Shown here: positions 13,141 through 24,552 of the stretch, piece after piece
How the letters are laid out: every line of letters begins with the position of its first letter
How positions within the stretch are numbered: position 1 is the first letter of the stretch
NCBI GenBank assembly: GCA_035578905.1
Contig: JAQJVL010000679.1
Span: forward strand, 372,001 to 436,000
From: Stictocephala bisonia
Taxonomy: Eukaryota > Arthropoda > Insecta > Hemiptera > Membracidae
Direction: 5' to 3'
DNA length: 64,000 bases
Made by a program: the position numbers and the translations under genes
The notes under the pieces: generated by a model
Seen by the model: the letters and a program-made list of their open reading frames with translations, nothing else
What the model was told of the DNA's origin: nothing
Databases searched by the model: none

Positions 13141-15433
13141 TAACCATCATCATCATCCGTCTCCAACTCCAGTGTCCCGGGTGGTGGTCTAACATTCGAA
13201 CATTTGTTATAAAAATATTTGGTAAGCAAAAATCACTGTTTTCCTCTTAAAATCTTTGAGAATCTGCCATTTGGCACACGATTGACCCTTTTAGGTGCCG
13301 TTTGTGGTATTCACCTGTGCTAGACAACCCCTTTAAACTTATGTATATATTTAATATGCTATATTTAATATTTTTGTCGAACTCTTTGTGGACCATCTCA
13401 TATCCATTGGAAGTAAATAATCACCCATTATCTTACATAATAAGACTATTCCTTAAGTCCAGAAGTCATTTACAGAGTTTAACTTTCCCAACTTAATACA
13501 ATAAGAATATTAAACCATTTAGAACATGGCCTTCATTGTAAACTCTTAGAACTTTAAACCAGCGTAATTTTTAAATAGCAAACCTTTTGAGGTAGATTTG
13601 TGGGTTATATTATACTTCACATTAAGAACAATATAATTACGGGGTCCTTAAATATTTATCCCCATGCTTTTCCCCTTGTAAAAAATAATTATACATTTTT
13701 CTGTACCTTAGGTTTTAAACCTTCTGTAGGATTACAGTACAAAATATACGTGACATATCCAACTATACATTTTATTGTATAGTTTTACACTCATACTTTA
13801 GTTCTCACTACTTGAGCAGTGAATTTTCATTACTTTGATAATGAGTGTACATTACATTAGCCATGAGTGTCCCTTGTACTACTCCTACCTTGCTCTCATT
13901 TAAAATGTTCTTCTGACCACTTGCGGGCCATCCCTCTGAAGATAAAAAATGGAAAGTACTTAACAAATATATTTATATGTGTAGTTATGATGTACTAGGT
14001 TTTATTTTTTTACCTGAAATCATCCGGAAGTTATTCAGTCCGTGCGGTACTTAATCAATACCCAGTATATGTCAAACTATTATAAAAACATTTGCATATA
14101 TTTATAAAAAACAGTTAAAACATTGGAAATACATATATAGGCTATTTATTCAGAGAATGAAAATTATTTTCGAAAAATTTGGGAGTTTGCTATACCACCA
14201 TTATCTTATTGATAGTATAATATCCAACATAATATTTTTATTGATAAAATATTTCTTGATTTATATGCACGATAATCTATCACACCTTGTCGGCTGGAGT
14301 GTTAATAATAATTTTATTTCCTTAATTGTACTTTGAAATTCAAATTTCAATAAAAACAAAATAAAAAAAACACACTCACACACACATTTTTCTACAATAC
14401 TATTTGGTGTACCGTGGAATTTGTGGTATAATAATTATCAAAAATATGTTTTAAATCTATTATACAATGTTATCACCCTCTTTCACTGACGTATAGTTTT
14501 TGGGAATAATTATCTTGACTAATCTCATTCACCTAAACCATCTTGGGACCGACGGCTGATGCAATAGTAATAGGCTATGTTTGGCATTGTGTCCTCAGAG
14601 GTTTCGGCTCATCAATCCTTGATACCTCTATTATCCTGTAGACTTAGGTGTTGATTGACTCCAAGGCTGCTACTGAAAACTATGTATGTGAATCGTCATA
14701 TTCTTCATTTCAAAACGTTATTTCAATGATTTTCATGTTATGAGATATCCTTAATTGAAAATAGTGTTATATATTAACTTGCAATCTAATTCCAACTATA
14801 TTTAAGTAAGCACTCTCAAATAGTTGGCTGAAATCAACTGAGAAGACAACACTGAAAATTTTATTCGTTTGAAGGATGCTGTAACGTTCAATCCTCAGTT
14901 GTATCTCTGAGTTTCTGAATATTCCTGGGCCCACTCGCCAACCCATACACGAAGGCTGGTCCGTATATGCATAAGGAATCAATACCATTGTATGTGTATG
15001 GTTGGGGGGGTGGGTCAACTTATTAACACAAAATTCCTCTTGAAAATAGCATCAAGGGATGATGTGACAATATTTGAACAAACCTCATTAAAGTGCCCAC
15101 CCACTTGCGTAGACTAATACAGTGAAACTACTTGCCCACTATGCACGAAAGGGCAATGGAAATTCCCTCAGTAATTGTAATAAAATAGAATACCCGAGGT
15201 AACAAAAATGTAAAAGTAATTTTATTTGATGTAGAATGTATAAGCTCTTCTGTGATATTGAAATCGTGAAATATAAAAACTGCAAGGTAAGAATATAAAA
15301 ATCTTATAATTTAAGAACACAGCTAACTGGTGGTCCAGAGATCTCCAGATTGGGATGTACTAGTCACATTCCTGGTTTGATTTCAGACCTCTGTTAGAAA
15401 GAATGTTAAATATCATATCACATTACACAATAC
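13141..15433. other. AT-rich stretch, no gene recognised
   Basis: No recognisable gene. A minus-strand frame of 83 residues at 14767-15018 contains VVFSVDFSQLFESAY, which faintly resembles reverse transcriptase motif A, but without supporting blocks. The rest is AT-rich with short homopolymers. Confidence 0.4.
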
Positions 15434-15676
15434 TGCTCCATGCATCAATAATTGCATTCGTAGATTGCAAAAACTACGTGATGCATCATTCCGCAAGGCC
15501 AAGCGAAGTAAATCTGCTGTAGACTGGGCATAAAATATATAAAAAAGATATAAAAAACTTCGTAATCAAACACAACAACAAATTCGTAACTCAAAGATTC
15601 GTTACTATTACCAAACATTATCTAATAGTTCTAAATCTACCAAATTTATTTGCTCTAAAGTCAAAGAACTTCAGTA
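15434..15676 (+). pseudogene. LINE ORF2 linker region relic
   Basis: The plus-strand frame from 15434 reads APCINNCIRRLQKLRD, then FRKAKRSKSAVDWA, then KLRNQTQQQIRNSKIRYYY. This matches the basic linker found between the endonuclease and reverse transcriptase in many insect LINEs (AP.L...IR.L...RD.A...AK...). Stop codons follow the DWA motif, so the copy is dead. The downstream reverse transcriptase blocks on the same strand support it being part of the same element. Confidence 0.7.
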
Positions 15677-15685
15677 CATCAGATA

Positions 15686-16858
15686 CTCCATTACAACTTC
15701 AGGAGCTTGTCTTATGTCCTCAGGTCAGTGCGTTCGATTTTTATTCCCGGCGGCTGAGCTAGGGTTGGTAATTTATTTAAATTTAAAAAAAGGAAAAATG
15801 AAAAAAAGAAGGTATTCTCCACTAGGCTATGCCCTACATAAAAAAAAAAAAACAAAAAAATTGAACAGTTTAAATTATGGAACACAGCCATGGGACTTAT
15901 ATATATTTATTATTATTATTATTATTTTAACTTTTATGTTAATATGTATTGTTATTAATCTTAAGGTAGTTTATTTATTTGTTATATTCTTTTATATTTT
16001 ATTTTCATCAGGCACTTTTGTTAAATTTGTTTTTGAATAATTTGTATCCGTGACTTCTAAATATTTTGTATGTTTATGATTTTCTATTTATACTGTTTAA
16101 ATTATGGGATTGTTTATTTTGTTGTTAGGCCTAGTGGTTAAGTTTGTTTGTGTTATTTATTTCGTTATTTGTACTGTTTTATTGAAGTAAGTTTTTAATA
16201 AAACGGTACCATGCTATATATTTTGTTTAATTGTTTAATTTTTAAATATTCATCAAAAGGGGATTATTTATTAACGTTCTTACTTTTATTTAATTCGGAG
16301 CTGCCCAGGGATTCCGGCTGACTCCCTGGCCTCGGTGGAATCATGGAATGTGGGTTAAATTGCCGGTAATTTGTTTTGTTTAAATTTTTCTAAATTTTCA
16401 ATGTAAACTCTTTTAAAGTTGTTGTAGTTTTGTCTTTATAGTAATTCTTTAGATATGCACGACTGTTATGTAATTTTTGGTTTTTGTAGCTTTTGTTTTT
16501 TTTCTGTATATTTTGTAATTCTGGTTAATTTGGAGTACCTTATTGTTTTTTGAGTGTAATTTTGATATTGTGACCTTCTGCCGGATTTTCTTGGTAATTT
16601 TAATTCATTATTTTTATATATAAATAGCTTTTCCGCTCAACTGCCGAGTTGTGATTTAACCCTCCGACTGCCAGCCGTGATCCTATTGCCTGTCTGGTTT
16701 TGTGCCATCCCCCAGTACGGCACGACTTCCAGTTTTGGTGGGGGATGGGTCTCATCTCTTCAATCCCATTAACTAGACCTGACCACCAGTCAACTTCTTT
16801 CAAGTAACTGAAGGAGAAGTTTTGAGGGCTACTATGAGAACTACTAGTAATGCTGTTG
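15686..16858. other. Foreign block inside the LINE, possible second insertion
   Basis: LINE coding similarity stops near 15676 and resumes near 16860. The intervening ~1.17 kb is AT- and T-rich with a GC-richer centre (16.30-16.37 and 16.66-16.78 kb). CATCAGATA is present at both edges (15677-15685 and 16859-16867) and could be a target duplication, but rejoining the edges does not restore a clear frame. It could equally be diverged sequence of the LINE. Confidence 0.3.
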
Positions 16859-17427
16859 CATCAGATAATATCAATTAGATTTCTAAAGAATACTTTACTT
16901 GCAACGCTTCCTACAGTTACTGCTATTTTTAATGTATCTTTATCTTCTAGTACATTTCCTACTATTTGGAAAGTAGATGTTACTCGGCCTTTACAGAAAC
17001 AACCTATCTTTTTCAGATTTTCGGCCCATAAGTATACTGCCTCCACTGTCTAAATGTCTATAGAGAATAGTTCATCAGCAGTTTTTTAATTACTTGGAGA
17101 GTAAGAAATTGATTTCTAATTATCAGAGTGTTTTTCGCTTTGATCATAGTACTACTACTGCTCTTTTAAAAATTACTGAGGATATCCATCAAGCCATGAA
17201 CAGGAAACAACTTTACAGTTTTAACACTTTTTGACTTGTCGAAGGCTTTCGATTGTGTATATCATCCTCTTATTTTAATTAAGTTGAAAAACTATGGCTT
17301 TTCTGATAGTTGTGTTTCCTGGGTTCAGTCCTATCTCTTGGACGTTGGCAATATGTGAGGACTAAATATGGAGAGTCAGGCTGGAGGCCTGTGGTACGTG
17401 ATGTTCCCCAGGGGTCTGTCTTGGGAC
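16850..17427 (+). pseudogene. LINE reverse transcriptase, N-terminal half of palm
   Basis: Fragments of reverse transcriptase blocks lie on the plus strand in shifted frames: NTLLATLPTVTAIFN and SSTFPTIWKV (region before the fingers), LESKKLISNYQSVFR with TTALLKITEDI, motif A as DLSKAFDCVYHPLI, and the conserved VPQGSVLG block at 17403-17426. At least three frame changes and several stops separate these. The block ends exactly where the 968-bp hAT-type element begins at 17428. Removing that element and one copy of its target duplication rejoins VPQGSVLG with PLLFNLYINDI, which shows both halves were once continuous. Confidence 0.85.
17420..17427 (+). repeat. 8-bp target-site duplication (left)
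   Basis: CTTGGGAC, identical to 18396-18403 at the other side of the hAT-type element. Confidence 0.9.
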
Positions 17428-18395
17428 TAGAGGTGTGCCAAACAGTACCAATGCGGAAACCAGCTGCAATTGTGACGGTGCCGGCCGTGAGGCAGTACCG
17501 CGAGACAGTTCCAGTTCCAAACAGTTCCACGACTCATGAGACACACTCTGTGGTACTTTTAGCTTTGACGGTGTCAGTTCTTTAGTACCACAATGGGTGT
17601 GGATTTTTAATCATAATTTCAGTTCCAGCTTGGTACTTATAAGATAAACATTTAGTTGGTTAAACACACGTTTGATTTTAATACAACATAAATGTAAATT
17701 TTCATCTATAACGTTCGTTTTTATGGATATATCGATTAAATGCTTACGATAATGCATATTAAAAAAGAGATAATCTCAGGAATAATAAGATTTAAAAAAA
17801 ATAAAAAAAGGATAGTATGATTTATTTTACAAAATATGCAGCTAGCATTTTTAGGCCTGTATATTAAATAGGCCTAAAAACAAAATATTAAATATAGCCC
17901 ACTTTTTGACATTATTATAGTTCATATTTAAATAGACGAGTTCCCTAACTTTTGTAGTTTTCAACTGAGTGCGTCTTTTATTTATAATTAAACCTGTTTT
18001 CTTAAAAAATACGTTCACAATGGAATAGACGTGATAATGAAACATAGGTATTGTTTAGCCAGAGTACTTAGTGATGGGTATAATAAATTAGTACTAATAT
18101 AAGATAACAATAATACTATAAAGGGCGAATACTACGATTAGTGATAGCACGCACGCAACTGTTTGGTATTGGCTATTAAATTATTTTAAGAGTCTACAGA
18201 AGTACAGGTCGAGACTTGTTTTATTTCTAAGAACTGCATAGTCCGTGAGAATGGGTACTGTTGACGTTGCCGGTACTGTATCACTGGCTCTGTGGAGTTG
18301 GAACTGGGAGTTCCAAATGTTGTAGCGGAACTGTCGCGGTTACGAGCGTGAAACAGTACCAACGAGACAGTTCCAGTTACTTTGACCCACCTCTA
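17428..18395. mobile_element. Non-autonomous hAT-type DNA transposon, 968 bp
   Basis: The element starts TAGAGGTGTGCCAAA and ends with the complement of TAGAGGTGGGTCAAA, so 13 of the first 15 terminal bases are inverted repeats. It is flanked by the 8-bp direct repeat CTTGGGAC (17420-17427 and 18396-18403). TIRs beginning TAGAGGTG with 8-bp duplications are typical of the hAT superfamily. Subterminal CAGTACC and GAGACAGTTCCAGTT motifs recur at both ends. No transposase frame of any length is present, so it must have been mobilised in trans. The insertion site is the reverse transcriptase of a LINE. Confidence 0.92.
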
Positions 18396-18403
18396 CTTGG
18401 GAC
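18396..18403 (+). repeat. 8-bp target-site duplication (right)
   Basis: CTTGGGAC, matching 17420-17427. Confidence 0.9.
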
Positions 18404-19240
18404 CTCTTCTTTTTAATCTCTACATTAATGATATAACTTCTGTCATACAAAACTCTAACTATCAGTTATACGCTGACAACTTACATGTGTACCAAAATTT
18501 CTCTATCGCATAATCCGACATGACTGTATCAAACATGAACAGAGATATTGTAGCAATCACTTCTTGGGCAAAACGACATGGACTCAAACTTAATGACGAT
18601 AAGACTCAAACAATTTTAGTTGGACATCCTAGACTATTAACTTCTGTTGACAATGACACTTTTCCAAAAATAAGGGCTAACAACTTGACACTAGACTATT
18701 GTGACAATGTTAAGAATTTTGGTCTTACTATGATCAGAACATTAAGTTGGACTGACCAAGTTACTGTGACATGTGGCAGAGTGTTTGGCGGTACACAGTT
18801 TGAAGCGGTATGCTTCCTGTTTCCCATTCAATGTAAAAGTGATGTTGGTTAAGACTCTTATTCTGCCGCACTCATATTTCTGTGACACCATTATCAATGA
18901 TATGACTGTTAAACTCTCGGAATAACTTCAATTGGCACAAAATTACTGCATTACATTTATTTTTAACCTTCGTCGTGAGGTTCACGTTACACAATTTTTT
19001 CAACAATTATCTGTTTTGAAGTTGAAACAACTTAGAGATTATCACATACTTACTCTTCTTCATAAAATTTTAAATGACAGAACTCCAAGTTATCTGTCCG
19101 AGCGTTTCAAGTTAATTTTTGAAATAAGCATTAGAAACACTCGTCAGGGAGCCTTTTTACTATCAGTCCCAGTACATCCTACTGTCCTTATACATCCTAC
19201 ATCCTTGTACATCTTACTGTTTATATCCTACTGGATATAG
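18396..19240 (+). pseudogene. LINE reverse transcriptase, C-terminal half
   Basis: The plus-strand frame opens with LGPLLFNLYINDITS and the catalytic block QLYADNLHVY, in which the second aspartate of YADD is replaced by Asn. It continues as ITSWAKRHGLKLNDDKTQ (motif D region) and, after a frame change near 18.85 kb, as the C-terminal region: LAQNYCITFIFNLRR, QLSVLKLKQLRDYHI and ILNDRTPSYLSERF. These blocks are typical of insect LINE ORF2 proteins. Loss of the YADD aspartate and the stops show it is inactive. The 3' region to about 19690 carries the element's tail. Confidence 0.88.
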
Positions 19241-19690
19241 TAAAATACAATAGATATTTTACTGTATCCGGTTGCTGATTATGGAGTATGCTTTCTGACA
19301 ATATAAAAAATATAGGGCCTATTTTCGGGGTGGAGCTAAAGGCTAAGATTTTGCGGGACCTGTAGACGGAGCGGGCGGGTGCGTTTTGGTGGTCAAGGTT
19401 TGCTGGTTGTATGTATGAGTGATATGTTTATGTTTTTCAAGATTTGTATTATTTTGTATGGATATTCATTTGTTATTTATGATTTTATAGTTATTTTTAA
19501 TGTTTAGTTTTGGCTTTTGTTGTTGATTACTGATATGTTGCATTTAGTTTATGCTGTATTAATTAGTAATGCTTTGGACTATTTAGTTGATTAATTTTGT
19601 TAAGTCTAGGTGGTAGAGAGGACTGTCAAGTCTTAACATTGCTTAACATTAAAAAATAAAGACGCATTTCATTTCATTTAATTTCAATAC

Positions 19691-20902
19691 TTTTTACTTC
19701 TTTACATCAGCGTAAAATACGGTCTCAAACCATCAGTCACACGGAGTATAATAGTCAAATAACTTCCACAATCAAATGCAGCAACTATGTTTTGGTAACA
19801 CATATTCAGGGGTTATGCTGTATAATTTTAGTTTTACAATCTAATATTCTAATTGGTATTTTTAATAAAAGAGTGTTTCACTTTGTCGGAATAAATGCAT
19901 CTTGTATTTGTTTGTATTTCGTTGCTAAATCCTTTAGTGATCGACTGAACTTTTAATTATTAGTAAATAAATTGAAGTTAAATGATTATGAATATAATTA
20001 TTTACATAGTTGAAATGTACATGGCACCTCATTAACAACACAACTTTTAAATCAACTGATAATCAAGGAATTATACTTTCAGCCTAGTTAACCTTCGTAA
20101 AATAAATGTGTTTTAATATACATGATGTTATTATTTATTTGAAGACAAAGTCTTAGTATAAAACTAGTTCTCCAAATCATTTAAAAACATTATTACATTG
20201 ATAAATGTTACGATAAGCTTATTAAAAATATTTGTCTTTTAATATTGAATAGTAATATTGAATATTAATATTGAAAATAATATTTTAATATTAATATTGG
20301 GTTTAGAATCTCAATATATCATTTAATGTACCGATCGTTCTGCTTTCTATAGTTTTGGCCCGTCGATACAAAGTCAGGTGTGTTTGTAACAAGAGGATAA
20401 ATATTTTACTGAACACTTTTGCTAACCTAATTCCTCTCTTTTCGAATGTAGTCGACAGGTGAGGGGGAGCAGGGGCAATAATGGCCATAAAAGCAGCCAC
20501 CATTGGAATGTGACAGGCTCTCATTTAGGGTGAGTGTTCTGCTCGGTTGGCACATTTTAAACCACATCCATATTTCATTTGCATTTCACAAACAATGATG
20601 TTTCCCAATCCATTAAGTTAGACTCTGTTCATTTGTTGTCTATATTTTAGCCATTACTAAAGCCTAATTGACAAACGATTATTTGCCTATGTTAATAAAT
20701 GAACCGTTTATTAATTCAAACTATTAATCAACAAATAATATCGTTTATGAAACTTCTGCTTTATTTCAAATAGTTTATCTCATCTACATAGTGAAGGACG
20801 TCAAATGGTATTATGCTTATAGTATTTCAGTATAATATTGTATCTTTTCCGTAAATTCACTATCACTTCTTTTTTTTTGTTCCGTTAATTTACTACCGCT
20901 TA
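19691..20902. other. AT-rich spacer, no gene recognised
   Basis: Contains an AT-rich run of AATATTAATATT motifs at 20.22-20.30 kb. A minus-strand 73-residue frame (20303-20524) starts MRACHIPMVAAFMAI and lies in GC-richer sequence, but I do not recognise it and there is no second supporting exon. Confidence 0.4.
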
Positions 20903-21352
20903 TAGTCCGAATAAAATAACTTTGGTACTGGCGGAACGGCTTCGCGTCGCTGGTCTGAAATGACAAAACTCTGAGTTTTAATTTGCTGTCAAACTTAAAA
21001 TAAATTAGAAATAATTTTCAAACTAATTTTATAGTGTCCACGATATTAAATTCTTTAAGAAAAAAATTGTCCTGGATATTTTGCTTTAGTTAGTTTGCTT
21101 TTTATTATGATATTTGTGTTTAAGAACATGTTTTTATGAGTGAAATTGCACGTGAGCCATCTTTAACCTGTCACTGTAGCAAGAATAATATTAATAAAAT
21201 AATTTCTTGTGGATAGATGACAGTTTTATTTATTGTGATTAGTTTGGTATAAGACTCTTTTAATAATTCAAACTAGTTAATGAGAAATTAATTTTTTTGT
21301 AAACCCTTGCAAACTCAGAAATGACAAACACTAGACAAAATTTCTTTAAACC
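20903..21352 (+). repeat. Left terminal inverted repeat of the DD82E element
   Basis: About 450 bp alignable with the reverse complement of 24553-25004. Shared landmarks include GGTACTGGCGGAACGGCTTC near the outer end, AAAACTCTGAGTTTTAA, ACCTGTCACTGTA and GTAAACCCTTGCAAACTC near the inner end. Confidence 0.9.
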
Positions 21353-22174
21353 TAAATTAATTGTGTAATTTAAGTAACTCTAACATCGTACTCTCTTATT
21401 AAATAATATTTTTTTTTTTAACTAGGAAGAACGCTTCAAACTAGATTGTCAACAAGGCGGCAGTGATACCACACGCGCGTCGTACAGTCACTTTCAGTAA
21501 AAGAACATCAGTCACTGTAATATAGCTCGATCGGGGTCACTGACATGAATGTTTTGCCCATTTCCAAATGTCGTAAACTTATGGAATATCGATCCAACGA
21601 TTTCAACCCAAGAAAAATTAAAACATTTGCATTTTAATATATTTTGAGGGGTTAACAATGGCAAAATTCCCATAAGAATAATATGGGAGTTCTAATGAAT
21701 AAAAAATAGTCTCATTCTGACAGCCGTTTAGCAGGCAAAATTAATTTTAAGCTACAAACATGGCATATCATTATTTAAAGGAGAAAACGATGATTGTAAT
21801 TGTACCTAATGTTTGTAACAAACTTTCAGTTATACATTTTAACGAGCATATATTTATAAAATCGTAGTTTTAATTCATTAATAATACTTGATCGACATTT
21901 TTGAGACGTGAGGAATTTTCATATTTGTCACTTGATTTTGACCAACACAAAAAAGTTTCATAACTAAACAAATTAACTAAAACTTTATTACTATAAATTA
22001 AGTTTTCAATGTTATCATAATATTGTATTGTAAGAACAGTAAATGATAAAGGACTAATAATATATTGAAAATAGTTTAAAATAAATATTGAAACTAAATA
22101 TTTTTATCAAACAATGATACTACAATGTGAATGCTATCATTACTAGTTTTTATTTTACTAATTTAAAAATTACA

Positions 22175-23632
22175 TTATAATTCTTCGAACTGAAGTGTTC
22201 GGCATCCAAGTAAAGGGTCTTCTTCATAGTTACTGCCACTTGATTCGTCCTCAGACGAACTATTATTTCCAAGAGAAATAATCATCTCCTCTACAGCTTC
22301 CTCAATGATCCCTTCATTTTCCCAAGCAAGATGAAGATCTTTTTTCACATGACGGACAACGTCTAACCACTGCTCACTTTTAATGTTCTCAACTGCTTCG
22401 TTTAACATTCTTCTTGTTTCAGTCATAGTGAACGCCTTATTGTTTCTGGCCACGTATCCTTTTATTTGGGCCCATATTAATTCAATGGGATTGAAATGGC
22501 AGTGGTAAGGTGAGAGCCGGATAACTTTATGACTATGACTTTCGAGAAGGTTGTCTACAATATATTTTGGTGACTGGGGTTTATTGCGTTTAACTAAATC
22601 TAAAAGCTCTACTTGTTTCATTTTAGGGTTGAATTCCACGCCCTTTCTTTCCAGTCAGTTTATTAAGTCTTCCTTTTTGTTTTTACAAGTAGGAGCTTTA
22701 TCATGATGAACTGAATGATATGGAGCGTTGTCAACAACGATTACTGACGGCTCCTTAAGATCAGCTAATAGTTACTCATTGCACCACTTCACAAACTTAT
22801 TATGATCCATATCTTCATGGTAATCACCTGTCTTCTTTGATTTAAAGACCATTAGTAAATTAGGAAGAAAGCCTTTAGATGACCCTGCATGACATATGAT
22901 AATTCGCTCACCTTTGCCAATTGGTGCAACAAAGGTCCCATATTTTGAATTATCAGTCCAGCCTTGCTTTATAGAATGTCCAACGTTCACCCATGTTTCA
23001 TCTATCCAAATAACATTGTATACACTCTCCTGCTTTATCTGTCGCAAAAAACGACATCTCCATGCAGCAATATCACTTTACTCCATTAAAATTTTTCTGC
23101 CAGAATACTTCTTCCATTTGAAGCCCAAGTCATGAAGAACACTTCTCAGAGAAGCAATACTTCCTTTATATAAGCCACTGTCTTCCAAAGTTACAGCAAT
23201 GGTTTGTAAAGTGGGATATTCCTTTCTTTTATAAAAATCGTATATTTTCCTTCGAATGGCATCTAGCTGAAAAGCGTCTAAATTTGTGACTCTTTTTTTA
23301 TATGATCTATTCTTACCGGGTGTTGACAGCTTTGTGGAATCTTCGCCTTGTTGTAATTTGGTTTTCTTCTCTTTACAGACAGTCACAACAGTGTTCTTGC
23401 TAACTTGGAGTGCAGCAGATGTTCGCTCTATTACCTTATCTAGTGATACCAATGGTCCTTTATTTGCTTTTTCCTGGTCAAAATAATTACGGACATTACA
23501 AATTAACTCTCTTGCCTGTCCCTTATAGGATTTGTCTTGTCCAAAACCTGAAGTTCCTTGTTTTTCAGGATGAATTCCGGGTCTTCCTCTCTTTCTATTT
23601 GGCTCAGCTTTGCCCTCTTCCACTGCAAACAC
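22175..23632 (-). pseudogene. DD82E transposase (IS630/Tc1/mariner superfamily), three premature stops
   Basis: One reading frame of about 485 codons runs on the minus strand, interrupted only by stops at 23078-23080 (TAA), 22772-22774 (TAA) and 22655-22657 (TGA). Counting from 23632, residues 13-25 are basic with an RKRGRPG motif; residues 60-90 (SLDKVIERTSAALQVSKNTV) resemble a helix-turn-helix. The DDE core follows: VIWIDETW (Asp ~211), SVIVVDNAPYHS (Asp ~301) and HFNPIELIWAQIKGY (Glu ~384). There are 82 residues between the second Asp and Glu, a spacing I associate from memory with the clade called Sailor. The C-terminus is acidic and serine-rich. There is no ATG at the 5' end; a TTTGCAG just inside the frame could be a splice acceptor, so a 5' exon may lie upstream. 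Confidence 0.88.
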
Positions 23633-23959
23633 AAGGCCTTCTTGTCAATTAATAATAGACTATTACTAAAATTTGAAATGGCCTAAATATTACAGTTGCA
23701 CTAAACACTTATAATTAAATATATACTGAATCCTATAGCATTATTGTCACATATAAATTTAAAAAGAAACTTGTAATAGCACTAAAACTAAATTGCTGTA
23801 ATGAAAATAAACTGGTGGTTTAACTATACCAAGCACTGTTAAATAGATTAAGACCGAACACGAACACACCTCAAAGTCAACTAACTCAAACTCACCTCAT
23901 TGTCATTAATTCTCCAGAAATATCCTACTGGAGAAACATTTCTTATCTGGAAATATCGT

Positions 23960-23969
23960 CGACCTAAAG
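23960..23969 (+). repeat. Target-site duplication of nested MITE (left)
   Basis: CGACCTAAAG, repeated at 24231-24240. Confidence 0.8.
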
Positions 23970-24230
23970 GATTACAGGACAATTCGTCCCACGGTCATTT
24001 CGTCCCCAAAGAAAAATGCGGACATTCCGTCCCACTCTGTGGAGTGTCTACCTGGGTCGGGTTTGATAATTAGTCTCCAAATATTGCTAAACGGACACTT
24101 CGTCCCACCCTGAGAGAACCTAACCTAACCTAACCTAACCTTTTTACAACCCTTCTCTCAGGTGGGAGGGACGAAATGTCCGCATTTTTCTTGGGGGACG
24201 AAATGTCCGTGGGACGAATTGTCCGGACAC
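23970..24230. mobile_element. 261-bp MITE with ~60-bp inverted repeats and an internal telomeric tract
   Basis: The ends carry near-perfect inverted repeats of about 60 bp built on GGACAATTCGTCCCACGG and CATTTCGTCCCC and a second GGACATT(C/T)CGTCCC block. It is bounded by the direct repeat CGACCTAAAG (9-10 bp), a duplication length compatible with Mutator-like elements, though the superfamily is not certain. The centre contains about five CCTAA units (24117-24141), the arthropod telomere motif. It sits inside the 4.1-kb DD82E element and so inserted later. It has no coding capacity. Confidence 0.85.
24117..24141 (-). repeat. Interstitial telomeric repeat (TTAGG)n, about 5 units
   Basis: AACCTAACCTAACCTAACCT and one further unit, located between the arms of the nested MITE. 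Confidence 0.9.
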
Positions 24231-24240
24231 CGACCTAAAG
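24231..24240 (+). repeat. Target-site duplication of nested MITE (right)
   Basis: CGACCTAAAG, matching 23960-23969. Confidence 0.8.
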
Positions 24241-24552
24241 ATTTTTTTACGCGTGGACTAAATATCCGGTCTACACTTTCCCTTGAACAGCGTATACCTT
24301 ACACGTCCGACACAGCCTCGATGTAAACGAATTATGAGTTTACTTCATCAACTCCTCATTATTTTTCTGCACGTTTTATTAGTACCACAGCATTATTTTA
24401 GTAATACATAAATAACACAGTTAATTGTTAATAAATTTTCACAAAATCACCAATAAATAACACTTTATAAAAATTTTTGTGATCTTGTGAAAATTAATTA
24501 ACAACGAAGAATACCAATATCAACTCAATCTGAAATTTACAACGCAGTCAAT

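Larger units (their letters stand above)
15434..19690 (+). mobile_element. Decayed plus-strand LINE (non-LTR retrotransposon), interrupted
   Basis: Pieces of one LINE second open frame occur in order on the plus strand: the linker between endonuclease and reverse transcriptase (15434-15676), reverse transcriptase fingers and palm (16850-17427), the rest of the palm (18396-18850), the C-terminal region (18930-19190), and a 3' end with a CATTT-type simple tail at about 19663-19687. Two blocks of foreign sequence split it: a clear hAT-type element at 17428-18395 and a less certain block at 15686-16858. Stops and frameshifts occur throughout. The N-terminal endonuclease was not found, so the copy is also 5' truncated. 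Confidence 0.85.

Noticed and set aside
14767..15018. 83-residue frame with VVFSVDFSQLFESAY as a reverse transcriptase relic
   Set aside because: Only one weak motif-A-like match, without any second block in the right place.
16600..17585. Short frames on both strands through 16.6-17.6 kb as separate genes
   Set aside because: They are pieces of the broken LINE reverse transcriptase, its antisense, or the hAT-type element.
20303..20524. 73-residue minus-strand frame beginning MRACHIPMVAAFMAI as a host exon
   Set aside because: No family similarity recognised, no supporting second exon and no clear splice sites.
23970..24230. Repeated GGACNNTTCGTCCC modules considered as a CRISPR-like or operator array
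   Set aside because: The modules are arranged as inverted arms flanked by a direct repeat, which is a MITE; there are no uniform spacers and the genome is eukaryotic.
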